A program made the position numbers and the translations under genes. A DNA stretch of 24,442 nucleotides from Larix sibirica (Eukaryota > Streptophyta > Pinopsida > Pinales > Pinaceae): NCBI GenBank assembly GCA_004151065.3, contig NWUY0300013097.1, positions 91,500 through 115,941 on the forward strand. Reading direction: 5' to 3'. Of the stretch, positions 1 to 9,159 are shown piece by piece. Position 1 is the stretch's first letter, and each line of letters opens with the position of its first letter. The notes under the pieces were generated by a model. That model did no database searches and was not told the origin of the DNA. It saw only the letters and a list, made by a program, of their open reading frames with translations.

Positions 1-189
1 AAATCACATCCATTGATCTTGTGAGCCAAGATTTGATCTTGACCGTAGAAGATGAAGGGTTAGGGCAGTTACCCCAACTGAGCTGATAAAAGACAAGCTT
101 GAGGAGACAAAGGGCACACATTCCAAGAGAGAAAAGTGAGAGGTGTGAGCAAGAAGAAATGTGGAGAGAGGAGCAGCTTGATGGGTGCA

Positions 190-640
190 AATCCCAAGAC
201 TAAGAGGTAGGCACAAAAGCCGAGAGGCATTAAATGACCAGTCGTACAGCAGATTTCTGAGAGTCCGTACAGCAGAGTTAATGCTAGCCATACAACAGAA
301 ATACATGCACACAAATCGATGCAGTGAGTGCATAGATTTCGATGTATTTGCTGCTGCATTAAATCTGGGCAGGATGTACTGTACTTGCTGTTCTTTGGGC
401 ACTGAAACCAAGATATAAACTGTTGCTGTTTGGCACGTGTGAGCCATACGGGCTGTACTGCAGTTTGGCATAGTTTTCAAGGTAGATTTTGGGCACAAAG
501 TTCAAGGAGTGAGATAAGTAGAGTTTTGTAGTAATGCTAATGTACAAGTTGTAATCTCATAAATTTTCTGAGTTTGCTCATAGTAAAATTCTCTCTTGTG
601 ACTGGTTTTTACCTTGTAGCTTTTTCCATGGGCATTGCCC
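190..640 (+). repeat. possible LTR-like (U3-R-U5) stretch, unassigned
   Basis: No coding region here has family-like features. A TATA-like hexamer lies at 414-419, followed by a T-rich stretch with a pyrimidine-rich segment at about 590-640, which resembles the U5 part of plant Copia LTRs. I see no second copy in the window, no flanking duplication and no primer-binding site, so this is inference only. The remaining bases of 1-900 show nothing else I can name. Confidence 0.22.
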
Positions 641-891
641 AAAAATCAAGTGTCAAATGTGTTAAATTTTTCTGCTGTTCATAACTTCATTTTTATTTCC
701 GCTGCTATAATTTCCAGATCTTAGTCATTAAGTGTTTCTGCTCTTAAAGTACAGTTGGATGTGTTTGAGTTTAATGCATTACTGTTGAAGCTTTACTGGA
801 GGTAGAAATCAGAGTGTTGGCTAAGTTTTGACTCGCTGAACTGTTAATGTTTTGACAGATTTTTAATAGACCTAAGTTCTAACATAATAGT

Positions 892-939
892 ATTTTTTTG
901 TTCGTTAGAATCTCTCTGACTTGCGGGAGTGGCCTTTGG
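892..939 (-). mobile_element. SINE 3'-end fragment, cut at an N gap
   Basis: Positions 904-939 closely match 2319-2356, the 3' part of the SINE described below, with only a few differences. A T-run at 893-899 corresponds to the A-rich tail read on the minus strand. The match stops near the NN at 940-941; the next 15 or so bases may be a more diverged continuation. The tRNA-derived head of this copy is absent. Confidence 0.6.
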
Positions 940-941
940 NN
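940..941. other. undetermined bases (NN)
   Basis: Two Ns separate SINE-like sequence from LINE-like ORF sequence. The junction may be an assembly join rather than a biological breakpoint. Confidence 0.9.
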
Positions 942-2084
942 TGCGAAGTCCCAAGAAGCCTGTTGTTTAGGTTAGCCATGGAGGAAAGCAATCAGTTCCC
1001 TCCTGCTCTGCATTGTAGGAATTGTAGGAAGAACGTTCAGGGGCAATCCGAGGGGACTAGCACGAAACGTTACCTCTCTGATTTCTTTCAGGGTCATTGC
1101 AATGGAGGAATCGAGCCTTCTAGGGGTGGCGTGACAAAGTTGGCTTGCCATAGCCACTCCAAAGCGAAAGATCCTGGTAGTGATAGAAGATGGGTGCCCC
1201 TCAACACTGGACATGGCCAGGGCACCAGGGGCCCTGTGCAGCATTCTGGCTGTGGTTTCGATTCTGAAAACAGGAACTGGAAGCTCTTCTCGACTCCTGA
1301 TTCTGGGTTCCTTTTGACTCCCTTTGAAGTTGGTCATGGTGCACCTCAGTAGCTGTTTCATGGTAGTCCAGGTGAAATGGGAAACAAGAACTGGAAGCAT
1401 GCGGTGGGTGACAATGGGGGCCTGGTCAATCTGGAATCTCCTCGCGGACAAGGAAGCCCTTCCACTGTACTCCACACGCAAATTCAGGACCTAGAATCAC
1501 AAGCCCATTGGCTCAAGGGAGACCTCTCAGATACGAAGAAAGCAATCTCCCATCTTTCTACCTTCGTGCAAATCTCCAATTCCGAAGTCCGGATTAGTAA
1601 TGGTAAGATGAAGGATTACTTTGATAAGTTGATTGGAAATTTTGATACTTTCTACAGTTGTCTCAGAATAGTGGAAGCAAAGGTTGATTGCGTCAGGACC
1701 AATAGTGGAAGCAACCCCTCCGTCATCCTGAATATCGATGACGAAAATGCAGGTGCAACATCAGGAAGAAAGGACAAAAATGCTCGAACTCATCATGTCA
1801 ACTGAATCCCTCTCTGTCTCTTCTTCACTGTGTCTGGGAAGCTCTTTTTTGGTCTGGCTATTGCACTACTTGTTATATGTATTACTTCTGTTGTCTTCTA
1901 TTAGGGCAGTTCGTCAATATTTTCCAGTTGTAATAGGCATAAGGCCATTTTTTAATATTAAAGGCTGGTATGTGAAGAGCTTGTCTCGACAGCTCTGGTT
2001 TTCTGGGATCAGCTTCCCCTACTCTTTGTACTTTGTTCTATCTTTTTAATATAAAGCTCGTTAACCGTTTGTGTAAAAAAAAAA
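942..2084 (+). mobile_element. LINE-type retroelement unit with ORF1-like protein and poly-A end, no RT
   Basis: This unit holds one coiled-coil-type reading frame (978-1805), then a T-rich 3' untranslated stretch, and ends in a run of ten A at 2075-2084. That arrangement is what non-LTR retrotransposons leave. No reverse transcriptase or endonuclease coding lies between the ORF and the tail, so either ORF2 was deleted or the family is non-autonomous and moved by a partner LINE. The 5' border is hidden by the NN. I found no clear target-site duplication. A processed pseudogene of an unknown host gene is the main alternative. Confidence 0.45.
978..1805 (+). pseudogene. ORF1-like coiled-coil protein with one internal stop
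   Basis: An ATG at 978 opens a frame of about 275 codons ending at the stop at 1803-1805, broken only by a TAG at 1350-1352; the frame is the same on both sides, so this is a single nonsense change. Near the N-terminus is a CxxC pair (HCRNC) with a further Cys about 27 residues on. Two related Asn-Trp-Lys motifs (NRNWK and NKNWK) lie either side of the stop. Residues about 170-245 are rich in heptad-spaced hydrophobics, suggesting a coiled coil. The C-terminus is acidic, then basic. I do not recognise the family; placement before a poly-A tail suggests a LINE ORF1-like nucleic-acid-binding protein. A genuine host exon is possible. Confidence 0.4.
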
Positions 2085-2301
2085 GTATGGAACTTCTCTT
2101 TCATGCAAATTATCTATAATCACAAACAACCGGTGTGGAAATGCATTTTACATCATTCCAATCCCCAATGAAATTAAAAAATAGAACATTTGTCTTTTTC
2201 ACTTTATCACGGCGTAGTTTTTGCACCTTTAAGGGCATTTTCTAATTTATTCAATTGTCCAAATCTTGGACCATATTACAATTATAAAGGCAATCTACAC
2301 T
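2085..2301. other. AT-rich spacer, nothing recognised
   Basis: This stretch lies between the poly-A end of the LINE-type unit and the SINE tail. I see no ORF or repeat in it. Confidence 0.5.
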
Positions 2302-2545
2302 CTATTATTTTTTTTATTTGCTAGAATCTCCCTGACTTACAGGAGTGGCCTTTGGTCTAAGAAACCATGACCCCGAGGCATCTAATCCATCAAAATCACC
2401 TCGGGATCGCACCCGGAATAGGCCACACCAATCCTCAACTGGTTGGATTTTGGGTGTCTCCTCCTAACTAGCTCACCCCTAAGGAGAATTGAACCCGGGT
2501 TTCCTTGCTGACGAGACCCACACCTTAACCGAATGAGCTAGCGAG
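2302..2545 (-). mobile_element. tRNA-derived SINE
   Basis: Read on the minus strand, the element starts near 2545 with a tRNA-like head. An A box (GCTAGCTCATTC) lies at 2531-2542 and a B box (GGTTCAATTCTCC) at 2483-2495, the internal RNA polymerase III promoter pair. A body of about 130 bp follows, then an A-rich tail (the T-run at 2310-2317 on the plus strand). The length of about 240 bp suits plant SINEs. SINEs encode no protein and are moved by LINE reverse transcriptase. No flanking duplication could be recognised, so the borders are approximate. The 3' third recurs at 904-939. The tRNA-like part cannot form an intact tRNA, so it is not called as a tRNA gene. Confidence 0.72.
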
Positions 2546-2976
2546 AATTGACTGTTCTAACATCATAGTTGAGTGTCATCTGGGAAGTGCTTTAGTTTTG
2601 TGATGTAAAAATATCTTGTTCGGTGTGAGGTTTAATGTTTATACCTAGTATGTGTGAAAGTACTCTTTCATTGGGCAAGACCATCCATGAGCCTTGCATA
2701 TGTACCTAGAGTGTATCCAAAAGTCCTTCAAGAAAGACATAATGTTAAAATGTCCTTGTTAGTAGCATAATTGGACCATAGGGAATAGACTTTGAGTGTT
2801 ACATGGAGGCAATGTTAGGCAAAGAGTTGCAAACTGGGGTGTCACTAGGTAGTATTGATCCTTAATAGACTAAAAATTCCCAGTGATTGGGTGGCAATTT
2901 TCTTATTATTTGGGCAATTCACAATCACTTTTGTGGTCAATGAGTATTTTCTAGTCAATGACCTATTACTTTGGCT
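2546..2976. other. intergenic stretch, nothing recognised
   Basis: About 430 bp of AT-rich sequence between the SINE head and the LTR. No long ORF, no tandem repeat and no terminal repeat is evident. It could belong to an older retroelement into which the LTR element inserted. Confidence 0.4.
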
Positions 2977-3322
2977 TGTTAAAAATAAGAAGATAGAAAC
3001 ACCACAGGAAAGTAGAGTCACCACACCATATTAGATGAACACCAAGCTTATAGTGGAGAAAACCCTTACGGGAAAAGTTCCACTCACAAAGTGTTGCTTT
3101 ATTCATTATTCACATGATCACCTACAAATGAGGCAAACCCTTATATATATTTGAGTTGGGTTTAGAATCTAGATCAGTTGTGCCCAAACCCATAAAACAT
3201 GGGACCACAAATCTGCACACTACCCACCAATGTCGGTCACAACAACCCACTAAGGGTGAATAATAAAGGATATTAATGATCAGTAGGACCACGAGTCAAT
3301 ATTAGCCAACATATCTCCAACA
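2977..3322 (-). repeat. LTR of a minus-strand LTR retrotransposon (3' LTR)
   Basis: Read on the minus strand, this 346-bp segment starts TGTTGG and ends AACA, the canonical TG...CA LTR border. A TATA-like run lies near 3143-3151 on the plus strand. It is directly preceded on its own strand by a purine-rich tract (3323-3333), which is the position of the polypurine tract before a 3' LTR. No second copy is present in the window, so the 5' LTR has been lost or lies elsewhere. Confidence 0.6.
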
Positions 3323-3333
3323 TCTCCCCTTAA
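3323..3333 (-). other. polypurine tract
   Basis: On the minus strand this reads TTAAGGGGAGA and abuts the TG start of the LTR. It would prime plus-strand DNA synthesis in an LTR retrotransposon and fixes the orientation of the element as minus. Confidence 0.55.
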
Positions 3334-4190
3334 GAATTGACTTGGGCACACAAATAAGGAAAGTTGGCATAAAGGATATTTGACCAAGTAAAAATTACAT
3401 CCTAACACTTGGAAAAGACATGATACAGAATATTTTTGCCAAATAAACAATACAAAAATACCCCCCTTAATGTTATATTGGTAGGGAATACAATAATGAT
3501 CAATACTGACAACAATAACCTGGCCATGGTGAGGTGCAAACAAGCTTGCAATTGAGAGTTTTCCTTAAGAATTATAACATCTAAGAGACAAAAAATTCCT
3601 CACGTGAATCTCTCTGGAAATGTTGAAGCAAACAAGGGTTTCCAGAAATGAGCATAGGCACAAGCAATCGAGGACAAGGAATGGAATCCCACAGTGCTGT
3701 CAAAGAACAACTTCTACAAATGATATAGAAGATGACAAAGTGCATGCTGAAGTTGAACAGGATCCTGCTAATATACAAGCAAATGCTGAAGATCAACAAG
3801 AGTTCTCCAATCACATAAACCAAATAATAGAGAGCTGATTATGTGGTTTTTCAACAAAAGGGTAAAAAAAACTCAGCAGCGGTTTGAAATAACACATGCA
3901 ATGAGATGATCTTCCCATCATATAGTGCACACGTGCGAAAGAGAAGCTAGAAAGAAGGCTGCCATAAAAAAATCTGTTCAACCAATCAATGAGAGCGATG
4001 AGGATTGCATGACTGTACAATTGATGACGGAAGTCGATTTGAGTTCCTCAAACAATTGTTCAAACAAATTGTGCCAAGTCGAATTGTCAATCCAACATCA
4101 ATAGGACCTAGTAGTAGGTACTGACAAATCATCAAATGATGCAGCAGATGGTGTCAGATCTAATTCCTGCAAATAATAGTAGAAGGATGG
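3334..4190 (-). other. inner region of the minus-strand LTR element, non-coding or decayed
   Basis: This lies between the polypurine tract and the coiled-coil remnant. No retroelement enzyme motif is visible on the minus strand. On the plus strand there is a 72-codon Gln/Asn-rich ORF (3620-3838) that starts at an ATG, but it has no recognised relatives and is probably chance. Confidence 0.3.
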
Positions 4191-4191
4191 A

Positions 4192-5260
4192 TCATGACAA
4201 CTTGCATCTTGCAATGAAGTCTCCAAATATCCAAGACCTGCTCTGTTCATCGTTACCAAGACTGCCACCTGTATATCCCATTGGATGAAGCAATAGTATG
4301 CTTCTCAATCTCAAGAGAAGACTGCTCTTGAGTATCCCACAGTGCAAGAAAAAATTTGCATCAAAAGCATCGTGAAGTTCTTCCTTTTCATGTATTTCAG
4401 AATCAACAATAGGAGAAGATTCCTCATGGGTGAACACAAGCACAGGGACTGATGCAGAAGCAGAGGAAAAACTAGATGTATCAATAAAGAAGATAATTTT
4501 GCTGGAGAAGCGGGGAACATCTTTCTCCAAATAGCCAAGCAATACTTTTTGCTTCTTTTTTGCATCTAGGAACTTTTCTTCAAGCTCACTAATACTTTGC
4601 TTCCAGCTCTCAACAAGATTATTGTACTTCTAAAAATTATAAGAGGTGGAAATTTGCAATTGTGCTAGGATGAACCTCTAACATACCTTTAGTACTTCTC
4701 AAGTCATTGACTTCTCTCGTAACTTACCGAGGGCTCGGGGATTAAATTGTCCTTTCAGCAAACTGCTGATGCCGGAGATCATAATCATGTTTCAAGTCCT
4801 CATATTGAAGTAATATATTAGTGACTTTGAATGAAAGATTCTGTTCACGAAGAGTGGAAATATCATTTTGCAGATAACAAACTACATCACAAAGTTTTCC
4901 ATTACAATCCTGTAATGAAGTAACAACATTTGAATTAGATACCATAGTGATGCGACTTCTATGCGAAGTAGGGTGTTAGATTCTTGCAAAAAAGTAACGT
5001 GAATATAAAGTTGAGAATTAGTATCCCAATGAACGTCATTAATGTCCTGCAAGGAAGCAACTTCATTACGAAGTTTCTCATTAGTTTCTTGTAGAATAAA
5101 TTTCTTCTCACGATCCGATGTGGAGGAAAGTATTGGTATTCTGCAAGAGTGAAATTGATGGGAAAAAATGAAAATTGTCTGAGTAGGCACACAAAGAGGG
5201 ATAACCCTTGCGAACAAAATATGGTCTCCTTTGAATTAGAGACCATAGTGATGCGACTTT
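4192..5260 (-). pseudogene. decayed coiled-coil coding region of the minus-strand LTR element
   Basis: Minus-strand frames in two stretches (about 5217 to 4882, then 4945 to 4742) encode segments rich in Leu, Asn and Glu with recurring phrases such as LRNEVASLQD and LQESNTLL, i.e. heptad-like coiled-coil repeats. The coding passes between frames, so it is frameshifted. Further minus-strand ORFs at 4542-4192 are Ser- and Glu-rich. A 27-bp piece of the repeat occurs at 4937-4963 and again at 5236-5262, showing internal duplication of about 299 bp. Coiled-coil stretches occur in some plant retroelement gag proteins and in many host filament-like proteins. Position upstream of a polypurine tract and LTR on the same strand favours the element. 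No capsid or zinc knuckle was found. Confidence 0.35.
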
Positions 5261-5287
5261 TTGAGTGTTTTTCCTAAACACTCAAAA
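5259..5287. repeat. perfect hairpin, 12-bp stem
   Basis: The arms 5259-5270 and 5276-5287 are exact reverse complements (TTTTGAGTGTTT) around a 5-base loop. The hairpin sits at the end of the coiled-coil remnant, 22 bp before the Copia LTR. It is not followed by a recognisable gene. Confidence 0.7.
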
Positions 5288-5309
5288 GAGTGGGAACTGG
5301 TAAAGTAAT

Positions 5310-5565
5310 TGTTAGAATAATAATCGTCAATTAGACATTAGAATAGGCATTGATAAAGTCGTTTTGGATTTTAGGTTATATTACACTTTTTATGTTTTAT
5401 TTCACTATAGTGTGTATCTCGGTCCATCCCACATTCATAAAGCGGATTGATTTGACTAATATGCAACCCTTTTTAAAAAGGCTTTCACTTCACATTTAAT
5501 CAATGGAATGTGGACTATGGAGAACTCTCTCAAGTTATCTTGGTTTTCTTTGTGTTCAATTTTCA
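5310..5565 (+). repeat. 5' LTR of a Ty1/Copia retrotransposon
   Basis: The segment starts TGTTAG and ends TTTTCA. A TATA-like run lies at about 5469-5476. Thirteen bases downstream is a primer-binding site matching the 3' end of initiator tRNA-Met, and a Copia gag-pol follows in the same orientation. No 3' LTR of this element is present in the window, so the ends are set by motif only. Confidence 0.6.
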
Positions 5566-5578
5566 TGTTATGGTGATA

Positions 5579-5590
5579 TGGTATTAGAGC
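5579..5590 (+). other. primer-binding site, initiator tRNA-Met type
   Basis: TGGTATTAGAGC differs by one base from TGGTATCAGAGC, the complement of the plant initiator tRNA-Met 3' end used by many Copia elements. It lies just downstream of the LTR and would prime minus-strand DNA synthesis. Confidence 0.75.
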
Positions 5591-6490
5591 TTGGTTAGAG
5601 CCATGAAGTCTGTGAGAGTTTGAAGACCTAGGGACTGCTATTGATAGAGACAAATCAAGTGATTGCTAGTGTAACACGTCAAAGAGCCGAAAGGGTTTTG
5701 GATTAGCTGAAACCATGATTGATTTGCAATTTTTTTTTAAGGGAAGGCTGTTTGGACCAAGTCATATGGCTATACAACTGCCAAATCTTAGCCACCAAGC
5801 AAAGACAACTGCATCTATGGATCCATATGAGCTGTACATTGCTGAAAAATTGAGCTGCCAAGGAATTTTCAGCGGCATGAGCTGTATGTATGAGTTGCGA
5901 AGGAGTTTTCCAGCTTGCATGTGAGTTCCATGCGGTTGTCTGGCGTTGCCAAGGAAGAATTTTGAACCACCAAACACAAATTGGCTTGCAAGAGTGAATT
6001 TTTGGACCATACAACTGCCAAAATTGAGCGGCCAAGCAAAATGTGGACTATATGGACCCCATAAGGGAGCTTTTCAACAGAAATCTGAACTGTACTGCTT
6101 GTTTGGACAATCAGTCAGTCAAATTTCTCAGATTTCGTGACAATATAAACGATTTGGAAGCAGATTGAAGCTGTTCCTGTTTGTATATATGCCCAGATTT
6201 GCAAATCTAGAATGTTCAGCTGCTGTTTTGGCGATTTCTAGCAGATCCAAGGAGAAATTAACAGTTTTGGTGCTGTTTTTGTGCAAATATATTAAAAACT
6301 GTGTCTTGGTTCTGTTTTTGGGCAGATTTATCAGAAATCTGTGTTTTTCAGTGATACGTGGCTACTATAGGTGTTTAGAGCTAGTATCTACGTGTTCTTA
6401 CCCCAACATTGGAGATCGAGGAAGGGAAGAACATGTATTTTTAGCATTTTCCTCTGTTTCAGTATATATTCTGCATTTTCCACTCACACA
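5591..6490 (+). other. long Copia leader with an internal repeat
   Basis: About 900 bp separate the PBS from the gag start, long for a Copia element. A stretch beginning TTTGGACC and containing CATACAACTGCCAAA-like sequence occurs at 5750-5810 and again, diverged, at 5999-6057. Short ORFs here have no recognised relatives. The 3' part (6165-6400) is T-rich. The leader could hold a packaging signal or captured sequence; neither can be shown from this copy. Confidence 0.4.
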
Positions 6491-7160
6491 ATGGCCTCTT
6501 TACCCAACATCATAGCCAGAGATTCTCTGGTAAGAACTACTATACATGGAACCAACGTATGTTGGCCATATTTGAGTATAGGTTCTTGGTTGATATCATC
6601 CTAGGTAAAGATACCTACCCAACAGTTCTGGGTAGAGACTAGGGTAAGTATGATGAGCTAGACAGAGAAAGCTGTAATGCTGATCAATTGTTCATGACAG
6701 GTGAAATTCTTCACGAAGTGCAGACATGGAAGACTTCAGTAGTGATTTGGAAGCATTTGCGAGGGTCCATTGCAAGATCATTTACTTAAGATCAAGGATA
6801 TCAAAGAACAGTTGTTGGCCATTGGTTGCAAAATGGAAGAGGAAGACATGGTGTTAATTGCATTAAAAATCTTACCATGTGCTTATGAGCACTTTATTGA
6901 GACCCTGAACATCACCACCATGAATGTTGACCGCAAGTTTCAATAACAGGATAGATGAAAGAAACAGTTTGGTAGCAGAAGTGAGGCAGAGGGTAAAGAA
7001 CAAGCCTTTGTAGTGAATGTTAAGGGAAAAGGCAAATGGACAAAGAAAAAGGGTCAGGGCAAGTTTGAGGATGCAAGCAAGATTTTGAAGAACATCACGT
7101 CATTACTGTGGCAAGGTGGGCCATATGAAGAAGCACTACAAAAAGAGGCTGGCTGATGAG
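6491..7160 (+). pseudogene. Copia gag, frameshifted and stop-ridden
   Basis: Gag forms the particle that packages element RNA. The ATG at 6491 opens a short frame. After a frameshift near 6525 the recognisable Copia gag start (asparagine-tyrosine-tyrosine-x-tryptophan, then an RMLAIFEY-like stretch) continues through about 6640. Later parts are visible only in pieces with several stops. A zinc knuckle of the CX2CX4HX4C type lies at 7098-7139, but the first Cys reads Arg (CGT) and the last Cys reads Tyr (TAC), each one base away from Cys, so it could not bind zinc properly. The protease-integrase remnant follows directly. Confidence 0.72.
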
Positions 7161-7199
7161 AAAACCAACTCGGTAGGGCCTTAACAAAAGGCTTATGTC

Positions 7200-8285
7200 A
7201 CATAGCATACAAAGGAGGAGTCAACTTTCTATGCATTCGTGGCCAAGAGACAAGTAGGTCATCTCCAGACATATGCTTGGTACATAGATTCAAGTGCATC
7301 ACAACACTTTACCAACAAGCAGGATTGGTTAATGGAGGACACTGCTTGTAATTCTTCAAAGGATTCAGTGATATTCAGTTGTGGGGAAGAGCTAACGATA
7401 GTAGGCAAAGGGAATGTGTAGATTTTCTTTGTAGGGAAAATGTTAATTTTCCTCAATGTGTACTATGTGCCAGGAATGGAGCTTAATCTATTATCGGTTA
7501 GTCAGATTATGAAGCATTGTCCCCATCTAGATGTCATCCATAGATATCGCAAATGCTACATAGTTGATAAAGAGACGAAGAAGACTAATTCTCTTGGTGT
7601 AGAAGATCGTGTACTTTTCATATGGGTTGACATCAAACATGCCAGTGAGCATGCATTTGTAGCCAAGAGTGCATTAGACATCAATACACTTGGTATGGGT
7701 GGTATGGACACCTAAATTTGATCTACCTCTCTCAGTTGGCTTGAGAGAATTTGGTAGATGGACTTACTGACATCCAACAACAGATACATAGTGTTTGTGG
7801 AGCTTGCCAGACCCCTAACACAACTCCTTTTGATGGAGGACAAGCTTGGAAAGTAAAGGGAGTCCTTCAACTGGTTCATGTAGATCTTTGTTGACCAGTG
7901 AACATGACATCCATCACTACTGCTAGGCATTTCTTTTTGTTGTTGTTGATAATTACAGTACAAAAACAAGGGTGTAATTTCTGAAATCGAAATTTGATGT
8001 GTTTAATGAATTCCAAAAGTTTAAAGCATTAGTAGAAAGAGAGTCAGGTTGTCACATTACCACTCGTTGGTTTGATAATGGTAGAGAATTCAATTCAAAA
8101 GAATTCAGTAACTTTTGTGTTAAACATCGGATTAAAAGACAATTCACTACACCCTACTCTCCACAACATAATGGAGTGGTTGAGAGATGAAACAACATTA
8201 TCATTGATGGCCAAGTGTTTGATGGCGAGTAGGTGTGTTCCAAACCGATTTTGGGTTGAGGCAGTGTTTACACCAATATATCTAC
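7200..8285 (+). pseudogene. Copia protease and integrase, first part
   Basis: At 7278-7310 the protease active-site region reads WYIDSSASQHFT; the family norm is Asp-Ser-Gly, so the catalytic Gly is replaced by Ser. About 7440-7515 carries the YVPGMELNLLSVSQ stretch typical of the Copia protease-integrase link. The integrase zinc-binding CxxC is at 7796-7807. The catalytic core runs from about 7870 to 8190: first Asp in VDLC, second in FDNGREF (Asp codon 8074-8076), and the Glu in GVVER (codon 8182-8184), so all three acidic residues survive. Stops and frameshifts occur at about 7445, 7730, 7892 and 7970. The domain order protease, integrase, then (expected) RT marks Copia rather than gypsy. 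Coding continues after the hAT insertion. Confidence 0.82.
8278..8285 (+). repeat. target-site duplication, left copy
   Basis: ATATCTAC precedes the hAT-like insertion and is repeated exactly at 9152-9159. Confidence 0.8.
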
Positions 8286-8794
8286 CAGTGTTTTAAAACT
8301 TGGACTTAGACTCAAACGACTTAGAATCAAACTCGGGCTAGGAATTGGTCAAGGTCAACTTGGACTTTGCTTGACTCAGACCGGTTTGAATTTTATGGTT
8401 TGGTTTACTAAAATATAGATAAAATATTAAATTTAATGAATAAATATATTGTAAAGATTCCAAACCATTAGAGACAAAATATGCAAAGTCTGTTCATGTA
8501 TACACCATATAAAGGTGAATATATAAAAATGGCACTGATGCAATACATATGTGAAACAAAATACATAATGAACAAGGCTCTAATTGGCCTCTAGATTCCA
8601 AAACACAACATGCTACAAGGTACTAGCCTACTACATATCAGTGATCGACATGATAAATCATCATACCTCTCACCACTGTTGGAAATAGGGTCCTCGGCAT
8701 GTGCTAGAGGACCATCCTCTGACATCTCTATTTTTTAGTAGGTTTATATTTTGCAGGTGGCATGTAGCCGAAGAATAGGGTAACATTTTGTGTC

Positions 8795-8842
8795 TTTTAA
8801 TGGTTTAGTGGACTTGTCTTTTGATGGTTTAGTGGATTTGTC
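8795..8842 (+). repeat. 24-bp tandem repeat, two copies
   Basis: Units 8795-8818 and 8819-8842 differ at two positions. They lie inside the hAT-like element. Confidence 0.8.
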
Positions 8843-9030
8843 TTCGATTTGGTGCAGTTCAACTAATTGGAATTCTGAAAACTCCTAAGTTTGTTGAATT
8901 TTGGATGGGATGTGAAATTCTATTTTCATCATATGAGGTTTGTTGAAGTTGGAACCACTCTCAAACATCTTGAAACAATTAATGATGATATAAAAAAATA
9001 AAATTAAAGGGTCAAGTTGGACTCATTTGG

Positions 9031-9115
9031 TACTGCACTGGCCGGTTCGTATACCAAACTGGCTAGTTCTTACACCAAATTGGCCAGTTCAGTACCAAAG
9101 TGGTCCACTGAACTG
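9031..9115 (+). repeat. subterminal repeat cluster, about four 21-bp units
   Basis: Degenerate units carrying ACCAAANTGG and AGTTC-like cores follow one another near the right end of the hAT-like element. In hAT elements such subterminal repeats are transposase-binding sites; that role is inferred here. Confidence 0.6.
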
Positions 9116-9151
9116 ATTTGATGGCCAAGTCAAGCCCTTGAGGGTTAATTG

Positions 9152-9159
9152 ATATCTAC
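9152..9159 (+). repeat. target-site duplication, right copy
   Basis: ATATCTAC, identical to 8278-8285. Confidence 0.8.

Larger units (their letters stand above)
8286..9151 (+). mobile_element. hAT-like non-autonomous DNA transposon inside Copia
   Basis: The 866-bp insert begins CAGTGTTTTAAAAC, a start typical of hAT transposons, and is bounded by a perfect 8-bp direct duplication, the hAT target-site length. The right end, read inward on the minus strand, begins CAATTAA and shares only scattered bases with the left end, so the terminal inverted repeats are imperfect. Subterminal regions hold repeated short motifs: CTTGGACTT-like on the left, and about four 21-bp ACCAAANTGGCC-like units on the right (9031-9115). 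A 24-bp unit is in tandem at 8795-8842. No transposase is encoded, so it needed one in trans. The interrupted Copia frame resumes cleanly across one copy of the duplication, which confirms both borders. Confidence 0.82.

Noticed and set aside
4-547. Minus-strand ORFs of 164, 96 and 62 codons at the window start
   Set aside because: Cys-, Leu- and Ser-rich, mutually overlapping and without a recognisable domain; the longest reaches the window edge.
1738-2049. 103-codon ORF with hydrophobic segments as a membrane protein
   Set aside because: It overlaps the end of the ORF1-like frame and lies mostly in T-rich LINE 3' untranslated sequence, which gives Leu/Phe/Ser runs by chance.
2483-2545. Functional tRNA gene on the minus strand
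   Set aside because: A and B boxes are present but a full cloverleaf with paired acceptor stem is not, and the sequence continues into a SINE body.
3620-3838. 72-codon Gln-rich plus-strand gene
   Set aside because: It has an ATG and a stop but lies antisense within an LTR element remnant, with no relatives that I recognise.
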